A stretch of 64,000 nucleotides of DNA from Wylensekiella montiformis (lineage in GTDB: Bacteria > Bacillota > Negativicutes > Selenomonadales > Selenomonadaceae), in contig NZ_VUNL01000005.1 in assembly GCF_009697385.1 (NCBI RefSeq), positions 124,001 to 188,000 on the forward strand. The letters are read 5' to 3'. Position numbers and translations under genes: made by a program. A model generated the notes under the pieces. It searched no databases, had not been told where the DNA came from, and saw only the letters and a program-made list of their open reading frames with translations. Shown piece by piece: positions 43,507-52,951 of this stretch. Every line of letters begins with the position of its first letter. Position 1 is the first letter of the stretch.

Positions 43507-43535
43507 TTGACAGGCAGGGATCTTTTGCGTATAAT
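43507..43535 (+). promoter_or_regulatory. Consensus promoter of tRNA-Gln
   Basis: TTGACA (43507-43512), 17-base spacer, TATAAT (43530-43535): perfect sigma-70 consensus, 34 bases before the tRNA. Confidence 0.9.
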
Positions 43536-43568
43536 ATTTTATGTTGACAGCAGAAATGCTTGTTTTAC

Positions 43569-43644
43569 AGGGGTATCGCCAAGTTGGTAAGGCACGGGTC
43601 TCTGAATCCCGCATGCGTTGGTTCGAGTCCAGCTACCCCTGCCA
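43569..43644 (+). tRNA. tRNA-Gln (anticodon CTG)
   Basis: Acceptor AGGGGTA (43569-43575) pairs with TACCCCT (43634-43640), followed by G and an encoded CCA. GGTTCGAGTCC is the T-arm. The anticodon loop CTCTGAA gives anticodon CTG; the closing pair of the anticodon stem is a T-T mismatch, so the isotype is likely but not certain. Confidence 0.88.
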
Positions 43645-43654
43645 TGGAATGATG

Positions 43655-43682
43655 AAGCACCGCGGAGGCGGTGCTTTTTTTG
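43655..43682 (+). terminator. Terminator after tRNA-Gln
   Basis: GCACCGC (43657-43663), loop GGAG, GCGGTGC (43668-43674), then eight T residues. Confidence 0.92.
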
Positions 43683-43787
43683 TATGTGCGGGACATGAGG
43701 TTCTTATTGATTCTTAGTATCTCTTTATGATAAAATGTAAATGGTTACACCAATAACATTCAATCGCAATAAATAAGGAGGAACGGA

Positions 43788-44546
43788 ATGGAACGCAGGA
43801 CATTTATTCGTACAATGGGAGCCGGAGCAGCGGCTTTGGTGCTGAGCAGCCTTACGGCGCCGGAACGGACGTCAGCCGGTGCTGCCTCCGATTATGTGGT
43901 AAGCTGCTTTGGCGATTCGACGACCTGGGGAGCCAACGGAGAAGCGTCCGGAGGCGGCATGGACATCGCCTGGCCGGGCAGGCTCAAGGAAAAAATGGGG
44001 TTCCGTGAGGTCTATAATTTTGGCAAGAAGGGGTCGCGGCTGGCAGTGACGGCAGAGCGGAAGGACAGCTTTGTAGAACGTCTGGATCAGGTGCTGGCAA
44101 AACCGGCGGATCTTTTTCTGGTCCTGGGCGGGGTGAATGACTTTCAGCATGATGTGCCGCTCGGCAGCGCCGGGGAGGAAGATACGCATACGGTATGCGG
44201 CGCGGTCCGCCATATCATCGAAGGCATTCTCACGCGGTATCCGGATCGGAAGCTGATCTTTCTGACGCCGATGAAAAATAACTTTCAGCATCCGACCAAG
44301 CATTATCCGGGGTCTTTTGATAAGAACGCGCAGGGTCTGATTCAGGCGGATTATGCGGCGGCGATTCGGAAGATCTGTGATTATTACAGCGTACCGGTTA
44401 TCGACCTCTATGCGGAAAGCGGCATTTCGCCGTTCCTGCCCGCCCAGCAGAAGCGGTACATGCCGGATGGGCTGCATTACAGCGAGGCCGGCTATGAGCG
44501 GCTCGCGGAGCGCATCGGCGGAGAACTGCGGCGGTTCCTGGGCTGA
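43788..44546 (+). CDS. Exported SGNH/GDSL hydrolase with Tat-type signal
   Basis: 252 residues. The N-terminus MERRTFIRTMGAGAAALVL carries a twin-arginine motif (RRTFIR) and an Ala-rich core, so export by Tat is likely. Catalytic blocks of the SGNH family: FGDSTTWG (Ser), GGVNDFQ (Gly/Asn) and DGLHYSEAGY (Asp-His). These enzymes are esterases or lipases; the substrate, possibly acetylated surface or plant polysaccharide, cannot be told. AAGGAGGAACGG precedes the ATG. Confidence 0.88.
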   Translation: MERRTFIRTMGAGAAALVLSSLTAPERTSAGAASDYVVSCFGDSTTWGANGEASGGGMDIAWPGRLKEKMGFREVYNFGKKGSRLAVTAERKDSFVERLDQVLAKPADLFLVLGGVNDFQHDVPLGSAGEEDTHTVCGAVRHIIEGILTRYPDRKLIFLTPMKNNFQHPTKHYPGSFDKNAQGLIQADYAAAIRKICDYYSVPVIDLYAESGISPFLPAQQKRYMPDGLHYSEAGYERLAERIGGELRRFLG

Positions 44547-44777
44547 GGGATTCGGCGATCGTGCGGGTGAAACGATGGAGCTGCTGCGCAGGATGGTCGG
44601 GACGGGAAACTCAATAATCACCAATAAAAAAGAATACGCGTCATTTCCCGAAAATCTGAGATGGGAAGGATGGATGACAGGCAGGTATTTAACCAAAATG
44701 CTTCATGCGATATAATAGAAAACGAGAGAAAAGACATGCTGTCTGCATGGGATGTTTTTAGGAAGGGGATGGATGTT

Positions 44778-46856
44778 ATGGATCATGTTTTAGGGAAATT
44801 GGGGATCAAGCAGAAGATCATGGCCTGCGTGACGCTGGTTTTTGTCGCGGCGATGCTGATCCTTGCGCTGATCATGAATCAGCTCGTCGTCAGCAATGAG
44901 CGTTCGGATTTTTCGGAGAGCGCGGGACGCGAGGCAGAGCAGGTCGATATGATGGTGGCGACCTTTATCGACGGACTCAGGGGCGGTCTTGTCAATCTCG
45001 CGAACGATCCGCTGCTCCGTCAGGGCGGCACGATCACGCGCTATATGGACGAGTCGGCCGGCGCGCCGGGAGCGGACGGCATGATCGCGATGGATCCGGA
45101 TGCCAAAGGCGGCTTTGAAGCATCGGCGTATCATCTCTTTGAGCGCTACGGTCAGGCGAACAAGGACTCCGTTTCCGTCGTCAGCTACGGTACGACGGAC
45201 GGCGGATTTCTCCAATATCCTGCCGTCAAGCGCAAAAAAGGCTACGACTCCCGTCAGCGCGACTGGTTTACAAACAACATAGGCGGCAGCGGCGTGAGCG
45301 TTACCAAGCCGTTTAAGACTTCGAAGGGAACGCCGACGATTGGTCTTTTCACCGTCGTCAGGAGCATGAACGGCGAGGCGCTCGGCGTTTTGGGACTCAA
45401 TGTCGACCTGCCGGTGATAACGGACCGGATAGGCGGCATCAAAATCGGTGAGACAGGCTATATCATGATGCTGGATCCGGACGGCGTCATCATTGCGGAC
45501 CCGAAGCATGAGGACAAGGCGTTTACCAAGCTCAGCGAGGCGGATCTCGGCGGTCTGTCAAAGGTCGATCTTTCCAGCCGGGAGCCGCAGGAAGTCGCGC
45601 TCGACGGTGCGGATAAATACGTCGTTGCGTACCAGTCGGAGAAAACGGGCTATCAGTATCTTGTCGTTGTCGACCGCGCGCAGGTCCTGGCCAATGCCGT
45701 ACATTTGCGCTGGGTGATCGCGGCGGTATTCCTTGTGACGCTGCTGCTTATCTTCTTCGCGGCAAACGGTCTGTCCAGTGCGATCGTGCGGCCGATCCGC
45801 GAACTGGAGCAGGCGGCGGAGCGCATCGCGGGCGGAGATCTGCGCGATACGGAAATCCGCGTGCAGACGAAGGATGAAATCGGCCGTCTGGCGCAGTCCT
45901 TCCATGCGATGGCCGGCCAGCTCGGTGCGTTGCTCGGTCAGGTGAAGGGCAGTGCGGATGATGTCACAACGGCCTCGCAGCAGATGTCGGAAGGGGTCGA
46001 ACAGGTAGCGGAGACGATCACGCACGTTGCGGAGCAGGTGTCCGATATTGCCGCGTCCGCGGCGAAGCAGAAAGAGACGATCGATGAGGTGGTCACCAGC
46101 ATCCGCACGATGACCGACAAGGTCACCGGCATAGCCCGGACTTCGGCGCGCATCAGCGACGCATCCGGGCAGGCAGGCGAAGCGGCCGGCGAGGGTGGCA
46201 AATCCATTGACGGCGCCGTCCAGCAGATGGAAAAGATCCGCATGACGGTCGAAGGCTCGGCTCACGCGGTAGCGGAACTCGACAAGAGCTCCGAACACAT
46301 CGGCGAGATCGTCAATACGATTCAGGAAATTGCCGAGCAGACGAATCTCCTCGCGCTTAACGCCTCCATCGAAGCGGCGCGCGCAGGGGAGCATGGACGC
46401 GGCTTCGCTGTCGTTGCCGGCGAGGTCGGCAAGCTTGCCGCGCAGTCCGGCGAGGCTGCCGAGGAAATTGCCAAAACCATCAGCGAGGTGCAGCGGGTCA
46501 CGCAGCGCGCCGTTCAGGCGATGAATACCGGCACGGAGGAAGTCCGCGTAGGAAGCGATGTCGTGAGTTCAGCGGGCAGCCAGTTCCGGCAGATTGCGGA
46601 GCATGTCGCCGAGGTCGATCGTCTCGTCAAAGAATCGGCGCAGAACGCCGCCGCTGTGGCGGAGGCGAGCCGCGAAGTATTGAAAGGCTCCGAGGACGTT
46701 GACACGGCGACGGGAAATGTGACGGAAAACATCTCGTCCATCTCCGCTGCGACGGAAGAACAGTCCGCTACGATGGAGGAAATCGCCGCTTCAAGCCAGA
46801 ATCTGGCCAATATGGCGGAACATCTTCAGAAGGAAGCGGGAAAATTCAAGTTCTGA
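44778..46856 (+). CDS. Methyl-accepting chemotaxis protein with CACHE sensor
   Basis: 692 residues. Membrane segment at about 12-34, double CACHE extracytoplasmic sensor at about 40-315 ([28 protein letters not shown] and [18 protein letters not shown] are typical), second membrane segment at about 318-342, HAMP to about 395, and a signalling domain with [18 protein letters not shown] at the hairpin tip. dCACHE sensors bind amino acids, carboxylates and similar small molecules. AGGAAGGGG directly precedes an ATG at 44769; spacing favours 44778. Confidence 0.93.
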   Translation: MDHVLGKLGIKQKIMACVTLVFVAAMLILALIMNQLVVSNERSDFSESAGREAEQVDMMVATFIDGLRGGLVNLANDPLLRQGGTITRYMDESAGAPGADGMIAMDPDAKGGFEASAYHLFERYGQANKDSVSVVSYGTTDGGFLQYPAVKRKKGYDSRQRDWFTNNIGGSGVSVTKPFKTSKGTPTIGLFTVVRSMNGEALGVLGLNVDLPVITDRIGGIKIGETGYIMMLDPDGVIIADPKHEDKAFTKLSEADLGGLSKVDLSSREPQEVALDGADKYVVAYQSEKTGYQYLVVVDRAQVLANAVHLRWVIAAVFLVTLLLIFFAANGLSSAIVRPIRELEQAAERIAGGDLRDTEIRVQTKDEIGRLAQSFHAMAGQLGALLGQVKGSADDVTTASQQMSEGVEQVAETITHVAEQVSDIAASAAKQKETIDEVVTSIRTMTDKVTGIARTSARISDASGQAGEAAGEGGKSIDGAVQQMEKIRMTVEGSAHAVAELDKSSEHIGEIVNTIQEIAEQTNLLALNASIEAARAGEHGRGFAVVAGEVGKLAAQSGEAAEEIAKTISEVQRVTQRAVQAMNTGTEEVRVGSDVVSSAGSQFRQIAEHVAEVDRLVKESAQNAAAVAEASREVLKGSEDVDTATGNVTENISSISAATEEQSATMEEIAASSQNLANMAEHLQKEAGKFKF

Positions 46857-46907
46857 GCGAAATGCGGAATCGGCGGATCTTTTCCGTATCGTCATATCGG
46901 TAAAACG

Positions 46908-46972
46908 AAGAGGGTATGCTTTCCCGGCAGGACCAGAAAACAAATGGTCCTGCCGGGGGCATACCCTCTTTT
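46908..46972. terminator. Strong double-stem terminator
   Basis: AAGAGGGTATGC (46908-46919) pairs with 46959-46970, and inside it CCCGGCAGGACCA (46923-46935) pairs with 46945-46957. TTTT follows. It separates the convergent chemoreceptor and alcohol dehydrogenase genes and may act both ways. Confidence 0.9.
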
Positions 46973-47002
46973 CCTGCAGCAGCGTTTTGACGGAGGAAAG
47001 GC

Positions 47003-48187
47003 TCAGTGGTTGGCCTTCTGGTAGATCGCGATGGCTGCCGCCCGATCGATGGGATGGAAGCTGCCGATCGTTTTCGTGCCGCCGGCGGTGCAGCTGTCGG
47101 CGAGCGCCGCGATCGCATCGTCGGAAAGAACGCCGATGCCGAGCTCGCTGAAGCAGACCGGCATACCGAGAGAGCGGAAATAATCGACGGTTTTCTGAAT
47201 GCCGGCATGGGCTTTTTCTTCGGCGCTGCCGGAACGAATCTCCCAGACGCGCTCAGCGAATTTTGCGAAACGGGCCGGATCGTCCGGACAGACATAGTCG
47301 GCCCATGCGCCCCAGAGACTCGTCAGCGAAGCGCCGTGTGTGACGTCAAATGCGCCGCTGAGTTCATGCCCGAGCTTATGACAGGAGAAGTCTTTGCCGC
47401 GGCCAAGTTCGGTGAAATTGGAATGGGAGACGCTGCCGCACCACATGATTTCGCTCATGGCGTCATAATTGGTTGGATCGGCGACGGCGATTTTCGACTG
47501 GGCAATGACGTTTCGGAGCAGGGCCTCAGCGACGAGATCGGTGAACTCATTGGACTCCTTGACGCTGGTGAAATATCGTTCCATCGTGTGCATGAGAATA
47601 TCGGAGATGCCGCAGACAAGCTGCCGGTGCGGGACCGTGAAGGTAAGCTCGGGATTCATGAACGCAAGAGCCGGACGGTTGAACGGGCTGTTCAGCCCTA
47701 CTTTCTTATGGGTATCTTCGTTGGTGAGAACCGCAGAATCGCTGGTTTCACTGCCCGCCGCCGCCAGTGTCAGGATGGATCCTATCGGCATGGACTTCGT
47801 GAGGTGGGCGCGTCCGGTCCAGAAATCCCATACATCGGTGCCGGGGTTCGCCGTACCATGGGCGATGGCCTTGGCCGAATCGATCACGCTGCCTCCGCCG
47901 ATGGCCAGAATGAAATCGGCATGGAAGCTCAGAGCCTCGCGTATGCCCTCGCGGACCAGAGAAAGATGCGGATTGGGCTGGACGCCGCCGAGTACGCGGA
48001 ACGCCAGCCCGGCCGAGGTCAGAATACATTCAATGCGGGCCAGCAGTCCGCTGCGGATGACACTGCCGCCGCCGTAGACGATAAAGATGCGGCTTGCTCC
48101 GCGCTCGCGCAGCTTCTCTGCGACCTTTTCCTCTGCGCCGCGGCCAAAAAGGATTTCGGTAGGACATTGAAACTGAAAACTTTGCAT
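47003..48187 (-). CDS. Iron-containing alcohol dehydrogenase (YqhD/BdhA-like)
   Basis: 394 residues. Group III alcohol dehydrogenase: IVYGGGSVIRSG and AIGGGSVIDSAKAIAHG (nucleotide binding), and the metal ligands within DILMHTMERY, HKLGHELSGAFDVTHGASL (Asp/His pattern). Similar enzymes reduce butyraldehyde, methylglyoxal or other aldehydes with NADPH. No ethanol or butanol pathway genes are adjacent, so aldehyde detoxification is equally possible. Single gene, divergent from the EamA exporter at 48460. Confidence 0.9.
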   Translation of the reverse strand: MQSFQFQCPTEILFGRGAEEKVAEKLRERGASRIFIVYGGGSVIRSGLLARIECILTSAGLAFRVLGGVQPNPHLSLVREGIREALSFHADFILAIGGGSVIDSAKAIAHGTANPGTDVWDFWTGRAHLTKSMPIGSILTLAAAGSETSDSAVLTNEDTHKKVGLNSPFNRPALAFMNPELTFTVPHRQLVCGISDILMHTMERYFTSVKESNEFTDLVAEALLRNVIAQSKIAVADPTNYDAMSEIMWCGSVSHSNFTELGRGKDFSCHKLGHELSGAFDVTHGASLTSLWGAWADYVCPDDPARFAKFAERVWEIRSGSAEEKAHAGIQKTVDYFRSLGMPVCFSELGIGVLSDDAIAALADSCTAGGTKTIGSFHPIDRAAAIAIYQKANH

Positions 48188-48459
48188 GAAAAGTACCTCC
48201 CCGAACGTAGTACCGATGATAAAAACAATATACTATTGATGTTCGCGCCGACAAAAGGGATTTCCTGCCGGAAAGGGAAAAACCCTTTGTCCGTTTTGAC
48301 AAAAACAGACCAATCCGCAGGCTGTAACCCTGTTACCTGAAATTTTTTCAAGGTGTAGTCAGGCGAAAGAAAATTTGTTACAATGTACTCTCGATGAACA
48401 CATGGACAAGCAGGGAGCTCCGGACGAATGACGGGGCAGCAGAAAGGGAGCTGGTGAGA

Positions 48460-49335
48460 ATGAATACGAAACGCGCGGAGATGTTGATGCTCTTTGTGAC
48501 GTTTTGCTGGGGATCGTCGTATCTGTTTATGAAGACGGGACTGGAGTCAGTCGGTCCGTTTACCCTGATCGCTTACCGCTTCGGGATTGCCTTTGCGGCA
48601 GCAGCGCTGCTGCCGGGGCGGGCCTGGCGCTCGCTGACGAGGCCGGTGATAATGGCCGGCGTGATTACGGGGGCTTTGGTTTTTATCAGTTTTTCCTGTC
48701 TGGTCATCGGGGTGGAGTATACGACGACGTCCAATGCGGGATTTATCACGAGCCTCATGGTCGTATTCATCCCGTTTGTGGAGAAATACGGCTATGGGCG
48801 GCCGGTCCGGGCCGGCATCCTTTTCCCGTCTGCCTTGTCGGCGGCCGGCGTCGGTTTTCTGACGCTTCACCGGGGCCTCAGTCTCAATCCCGGCGATCTG
48901 CTTTGTCTCTGCGGTGCGATGCTCAATGCTGTACAGGTCTGTTATGCCAGCCGCCTGCTGGTCCGCATGGACGCGCTGATGCTCAGCGTCCTGCAGTTTG
49001 GCGTTACCGGCCTTCTGGGAGTGGCTGCGGCATTTTTGTTGGAATCGCCCGCTTTGCCGACCGGTTTTTCGGGCTGGTTTTCCGTCGGCTACCTCGGCCT
49101 GATCTGTTCGGCGTTCGGCTTTATCGCTCAGTTGACCGCACAGAAATACACTTCGGCAGAGCGCATCGGCATTTTGTTTTGTCTGGAGCCGGTCTTTGCC
49201 GCGATGATCGGCGTGATCGTTCTGCATGAACCCTTCGGGACGGGCAGCCTGATCGGCGCGGCACTGGTTCTGACCGGTGTGATTTTGTCCGGCCGGAGCA
49301 GCCGGACGGACAGACGGCGTGAAGCAGAAGTCTGA
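48460..49335 (+). CDS. EamA/DMT-family exporter
   Basis: 291 residues with ten predicted membrane helices in two EamA repeats (TFCWGSSYLFMKTGLESVGPF in the first; LGLICSAFGFIAQLTAQKYT in the second, landmarks only). Exports amino acids or metabolites in known relatives; the substrate here is unknown. An in-frame ATG lies at 48394, but the membrane domain begins at NTKRAEML and a GGTGAGA stretch precedes 48460. Terminator follows. Confidence 0.86.
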   Translation: MNTKRAEMLMLFVTFCWGSSYLFMKTGLESVGPFTLIAYRFGIAFAAAALLPGRAWRSLTRPVIMAGVITGALVFISFSCLVIGVEYTTTSNAGFITSLMVVFIPFVEKYGYGRPVRAGILFPSALSAAGVGFLTLHRGLSLNPGDLLCLCGAMLNAVQVCYASRLLVRMDALMLSVLQFGVTGLLGVAAAFLLESPALPTGFSGWFSVGYLGLICSAFGFIAQLTAQKYTSAERIGILFCLEPVFAAMIGVIVLHEPFGTGSLIGAALVLTGVILSGRSSRTDRRREAEV

Positions 49336-49358
49336 AATTTTGTCTTTTCCTTGCGCAC

Positions 49359-49399
49359 AAAAAAGGGATTCGTCTATCAAATGGCGAATCCTTTTTTTG
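49359..49399. terminator. Terminator after EamA gene
   Basis: AAAAAAGGGATTCG pairs with CGAATCCTTTTTTT across a loop of about 11 bases; A- and T-runs on the two sides make it bidirectional. Confidence 0.88.
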
Positions 49400-49620
49400 C
49401 AGCTGGATATATCGGACAATTCATAGAAATCAGAAAAACACATGGGGAGGAGGGATGTTTCGTTCAAATACATAATAAATTTACAAAAAGCTGGATTTTT
49501 ATTAACATATCTGCTATGATGTAAAAGTGTATTGCATAAAAGACATACTTTCTATGTATTTGTGGCATAATATCGGCCCTTTTGTGGCAGAAAAAGTATT
49601 GTTGACTGGGAGGGACCTCG

Positions 49621-49821
49621 ATGAAGTCTGAAATCACCATCAAGATGGCGAGATGCAAAGGCTGTGGAATCTGCGTGGCGTTCTGCCCGAAACAGGTGCT
49701 GGCCTTGGATGAGCTGGGAAAGGTACATGTGGCTAACGGCGATGCCTGTATCGCCTGCGGACAGTGTGAGCTGCGCTGCCCGGATTATGCGATTTTTGTT
49801 GATAAGGGGGCGGAAGCATGA
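49621..49821 (+). CDS. korD: 2-oxoacid:ferredoxin oxidoreductase delta subunit
   Basis: 66 residues. Two 4Fe-4S motifs, CKGCGICVAFCPK and CIACGQCELRCPD, carry electrons from the catalytic subunits to ferredoxin. First gene of a four-gene operon with 4-base and 1-base overlaps. GGGAGGGACCTCG precedes the ATG. Confidence 0.93.
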   Translation: MKSEITIKMARCKGCGICVAFCPKQVLALDELGKVHVANGDACIACGQCELRCPDYAIFVDKGAEA

Positions 49822-50966
49822 GCAAGGCAAGATTAATGCAGGGAAATGAAGCCTGCGCTGAGGGCGCGATTGCCGCGGGAGTCCGCTTCTTTGCAGGCTA
49901 TCCGATTACGCCGTCCACCGAAGTGGCGGAGACGATGGCCAAGCTGTTGCCGCGCGTCGGCGGCAAGTTCGTGCAGATGGAGGATGAGATCGCCAGCATG
50001 GGCGCAATCCTCGGAGCCTCGCTGGCCGGCATGAAGGCGATGGATGCGACCTCCGGCCCGGGCTTTTCCCTGAAACAGGAACTCATCGGCTATGCGGCCT
50101 GTGCGGAAATCCCGTGCGTCCTCGTCAACGTACAGCGCGTCGGCCCGTCGACCGGTCAGCCGACGGCGCCGTCTCAGGCGGACGTGATGCAGGCCCGCTG
50201 GGGGACGCATGGCGACCATCCCATCATTGCGCTTGCGCCGTGGAGCGTCCGTGAGACGTACGATACGACGGTCATGGCCGTGAATTACGCCGAGCGCTTC
50301 CGCACACCGGTCATCCTGCTCATGGACGAGATCGTCGGCCACCTGCGTGAAAACGTCGTACTGCCCGAACCGGAGGAACTCCGGCTCTATCCGCGCCGCG
50401 TGCCGAAAAAGACGCGGGCTGAGGGATACGAACCCTTTGAACCGGATGAAGACCTCGTACCGAACGTCGCGGATTTTGGAACGGGCTATCGTATTCATGT
50501 TACAGGACTGATTCATGATGATACAGGGTTCCCGGTCGGCAGTCCGAAGGTCACGGAAGAATCCATCCGCCGCTTGCATGAAAAAATCGCCCGCGCGGGT
50601 GAGGAGATCATTCATACGGAAGAATATTTCATGGATGATGCCGAATATGCCGTGGTAGCATTTGGCGGCACAGCCCGCACGGCCTATGAGGCGGTGGCCA
50701 ATGCCCGCCGGAGAGGGCAGAAGGTCGGTCTGCTCCGTCTCATGACGATCTGGCCGTTTGCCGACAAGGCCATTGAGCGGCTGGCTGCCCGCGTCAAGGG
50801 CATTACCGTGGCCGAGCTGAACTACGGCCAGATTGTGAACGAAGTACGCCGCGCCGCTGCTGGAAAATGCCGGGTAGAGCTTTGCGGCAAATACAATATG
50901 AAGGCGTTTGAACCGGCGGAAATCGAAGCCGGTATCGATGCGCTCTGCGGGGAGGGGAATAAGTAA
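49818..50966 (+). CDS. korA: 2-oxoglutarate:ferredoxin oxidoreductase alpha subunit
   Basis: 382 residues. GNEACAEGAIAAGVRFFAGY and PITPSTEVAE at the N-terminus, SGPGFSLKQE and GPSTGQPTAPSQADVM mark the pyrimidine-binding side of the thiamine enzyme. With korB it oxidises 2-oxoglutarate to succinyl-CoA and reduces ferredoxin, or runs in reverse as a carboxylase in anaerobes. The DABC order and small delta subunit fit Kor better than pyruvate:ferredoxin oxidoreductase; branched-chain 2-oxoacids remain possible. Overlaps korD by 4 bases and korB by 1. Confidence 0.92.
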   Translation: MSKARLMQGNEACAEGAIAAGVRFFAGYPITPSTEVAETMAKLLPRVGGKFVQMEDEIASMGAILGASLAGMKAMDATSGPGFSLKQELIGYAACAEIPCVLVNVQRVGPSTGQPTAPSQADVMQARWGTHGDHPIIALAPWSVRETYDTTVMAVNYAERFRTPVILLMDEIVGHLRENVVLPEPEELRLYPRRVPKKTRAEGYEPFEPDEDLVPNVADFGTGYRIHVTGLIHDDTGFPVGSPKVTEESIRRLHEKIARAGEEIIHTEEYFMDDAEYAVVAFGGTARTAYEAVANARRRGQKVGLLRLMTIWPFADKAIERLAARVKGITVAELNYGQIVNEVRRAAAGKCRVELCGKYNMKAFEPAEIEAGIDALCGEGNK

Positions 50967-51790
50967 TGGAAAGAAGCTATGAAAAATATTTCCGTCAGAA
51001 CCGGCTCCCGCACCTTTGGTGCCCCGGCTGCGGCAATGGCATTGCGATGAAGGCAATCGTGGAAGCCATTGAGAAAAAAGGTCTGTCTCAGGACAACACG
51101 GTCATTGTATCCGGTATCGGCTGTTCGTCGCGGGCCTCCGGTTATATGGATTTCGATACGCTCCATACGGCGCATGGCCGGGCTATTCCGTTTGCAACCG
51201 GCATTAAGCTGGCCAATCCGGATCTTCATGTCATCGTGATTACGGGCGACGGAGACTGCACGGCTATCGGCGGCAATCATTTCATCCACGGATGCCGCCG
51301 CAACGTAGACCTCACCGTTGTGCTGTTCAACAACAACATTTACGGCATGACCGGCGGACAGGCTTCCCCGATGACACCGCTCGGCAAAAAAGCGACGACG
51401 GCGCCGTATGGATCGGTGGATCGTCCCTTTGACGCCTGCCATCTGGCTGAAGCGGCCGGCGCTACCTATGTGGCGCGCTCCACAGCCTATCATGAAAAGC
51501 ATCTCGTCGATATGATTGCGGGCGGGCTGGACAATAAGGGATTTTCCTTTATCGAGGCCATGGTTCAGTGTCCGACCGCCTATGGGCGCAAGAACAAGAT
51601 GGGGAGCCCGGCGAATATGCTCATGTGGATGCGCGATAACGCCGTCATGAAGGCGGCCTGGGACAAACTGCCGGACGATAAAAAAGCCGGTGAGAAATTC
51701 CCCATTGGCCTGTTTTATCAGGCTGAGGCCATGGATTATGATACGGCGTATGATCAGGTCATTGAGCGGGCAGGGGGTGCGGCAAAATGA
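50966..51790 (+). CDS. korB: 2-oxoglutarate:ferredoxin oxidoreductase beta subunit
   Basis: 274 residues. Thiamine-diphosphate subunit: PHLWCPGCGNGIAMKA with the Cys pair near the N-terminus, VSGIGCSSR, and the cofactor motif GDGDCTAIGGNHFIHGCRRN followed by FNNNIYGMTGGQASPMTP. It performs decarboxylation of the 2-oxoacid. It shares its start base with the korA stop and overlaps korC by 4 bases. Confidence 0.93.
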   Translation: MERSYEKYFRQNRLPHLWCPGCGNGIAMKAIVEAIEKKGLSQDNTVIVSGIGCSSRASGYMDFDTLHTAHGRAIPFATGIKLANPDLHVIVITGDGDCTAIGGNHFIHGCRRNVDLTVVLFNNNIYGMTGGQASPMTPLGKKATTAPYGSVDRPFDACHLAEAAGATYVARSTAYHEKHLVDMIAGGLDNKGFSFIEAMVQCPTAYGRKNKMGSPANMLMWMRDNAVMKAAWDKLPDDKKAGEKFPIGLFYQAEAMDYDTAYDQVIERAGGAAK

Positions 51791-52323
51791 GAAAACAGCT
51801 GAGATTATCCGGTTCCGGCGGACAGGGCGTCATTACGGCGGCCATTATCCTTGCAGAAGCCGCCGTGGCCGAGGGAAAAGAAGCCGTCCAGTCCCAGTCC
51901 TATGGACCGGAAGCGCGCGGTGGCGCGTCAAAGTCCGAAGTCATCATTGACGACGGCCCGATCTATCATCCGCATGTGCTTGTGCCGGATCTCGTGCTGG
52001 CCATGACACAGAAGGCCGCGGATAAATATTACAGCGATCTGAATCCGGACGGTCTGCTCGTACTGGACGACAGCCTCGTACCGGAGACGCCGGACTTTCC
52101 GCATGTCGTGCGCATCCCGATCACCAGACTGGCCGTGGAAGAGGTCGGCAGGCCGCTGTTCGCCAATATCGTGGCATTGGGCGCGCTGGTCCGCCTTACC
52201 GGTCTGGTGAAGTTCGAGACGATCAGGCAATCCGTAGCGCATCGCGTCCCGCCGCATACGGTGGAACAAAACATGAAAGCCCTTCAGGTCGGCTGGGATG
52301 CCGCCGGGGACGCGAAAAAATAA
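51787..52323 (+). CDS. korC: 2-oxoglutarate:ferredoxin oxidoreductase gamma subunit
   Basis: 178 residues. SGSGGQGVITAAIILAEAA and SQSYGPEARGGASKSEV are the signatures of the gamma domain, which contributes to coenzyme A binding. Last gene of korDABC. A terminator lies 40 bases after the stop. Confidence 0.93.
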   Translation: MRKQLRLSGSGGQGVITAAIILAEAAVAEGKEAVQSQSYGPEARGGASKSEVIIDDGPIYHPHVLVPDLVLAMTQKAADKYYSDLNPDGLLVLDDSLVPETPDFPHVVRIPITRLAVEEVGRPLFANIVALGALVRLTGLVKFETIRQSVAHRVPPHTVEQNMKALQVGWDAAGDAKK

Positions 52324-52363
52324 AACAACCGTCCGACGCATGGAAGCCGGCGGCAGGAAACGC

Positions 52364-52403
52364 AAAAGGCAGGAAACTCGTGCTTGAGTCTCCTGCCTTT
52401 TTT
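52364..52403. terminator. Terminator after korC
   Basis: AAAAGGCAGGA (52364-52374) pairs with 52391-52401, 16-base loop, six T residues. Probably also serves the convergent small membrane gene. Confidence 0.88.
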
Positions 52404-52416
52404 GTCGGCGCCTGAT

Positions 52417-52692
52417 TCAGAGCCAGATATGGCGGATGCAAAGGGCGATGAAACAGACGATGGCGATACAGAAGGTAAAATATTCGACGCACCGTACCGG
52501 ATAGGCATAATGCAGCGGGATATCCATGACGCGCGGCACATTGCTGGCAAGCAGAGAAAGAGCGATGGAGACATAGAGCAGGACATTGACCAGCGGGATG
52601 ATCAGATAGGTCGAAAACGCGCGGATCAGGAGATAGACGGCAAAAGCAATGAAAAAATAGGCGATCTTATCGGCTTGCTTGCGGGCATTCAT
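52417..52692 (-). CDS. Small three-helix membrane protein
   Basis: 91 residues, about three hydrophobic segments (10-28, 32-50, 68-88) and a short basic N-terminus. I do not recognise the family. AAAGGATGTGATACC before the ATG at 52692 selects this start; the frame extends upstream to 52857 but the extra sequence is polar and out of character. Function unknown. Convergent with korC. Confidence 0.65.
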   Translation of the reverse strand: MNARKQADKIAYFFIAFAVYLLIRAFSTYLIIPLVNVLLYVSIALSLLASNVPRVMDIPLHYAYPVRCVEYFTFCIAIVCFIALCIRHIWL

Positions 52693-52951
52693 GGTATCAC
52701 ATCCTTTTTCATTCGTATGTATACTATTTTCGCGCATCGGACAGAAAATCCTGCCGCCGCCGCGAATTTCGCCTGCCGCGATTCTTGACAGAGGCGGGTT
52801 CCCTTTTGTACAATCACGTTGTAAATCCGTCGGCGGCAGAGCGCAATCCGTTTGCACCGGATAAGCGGCCGCCTGCGCTGGCGGGAGTATGTGTCAATGG
52901 CAGGTTCTGCCTGAGATCCCGGAACTTGCCATAGAGAAGGAAGGTATCAGT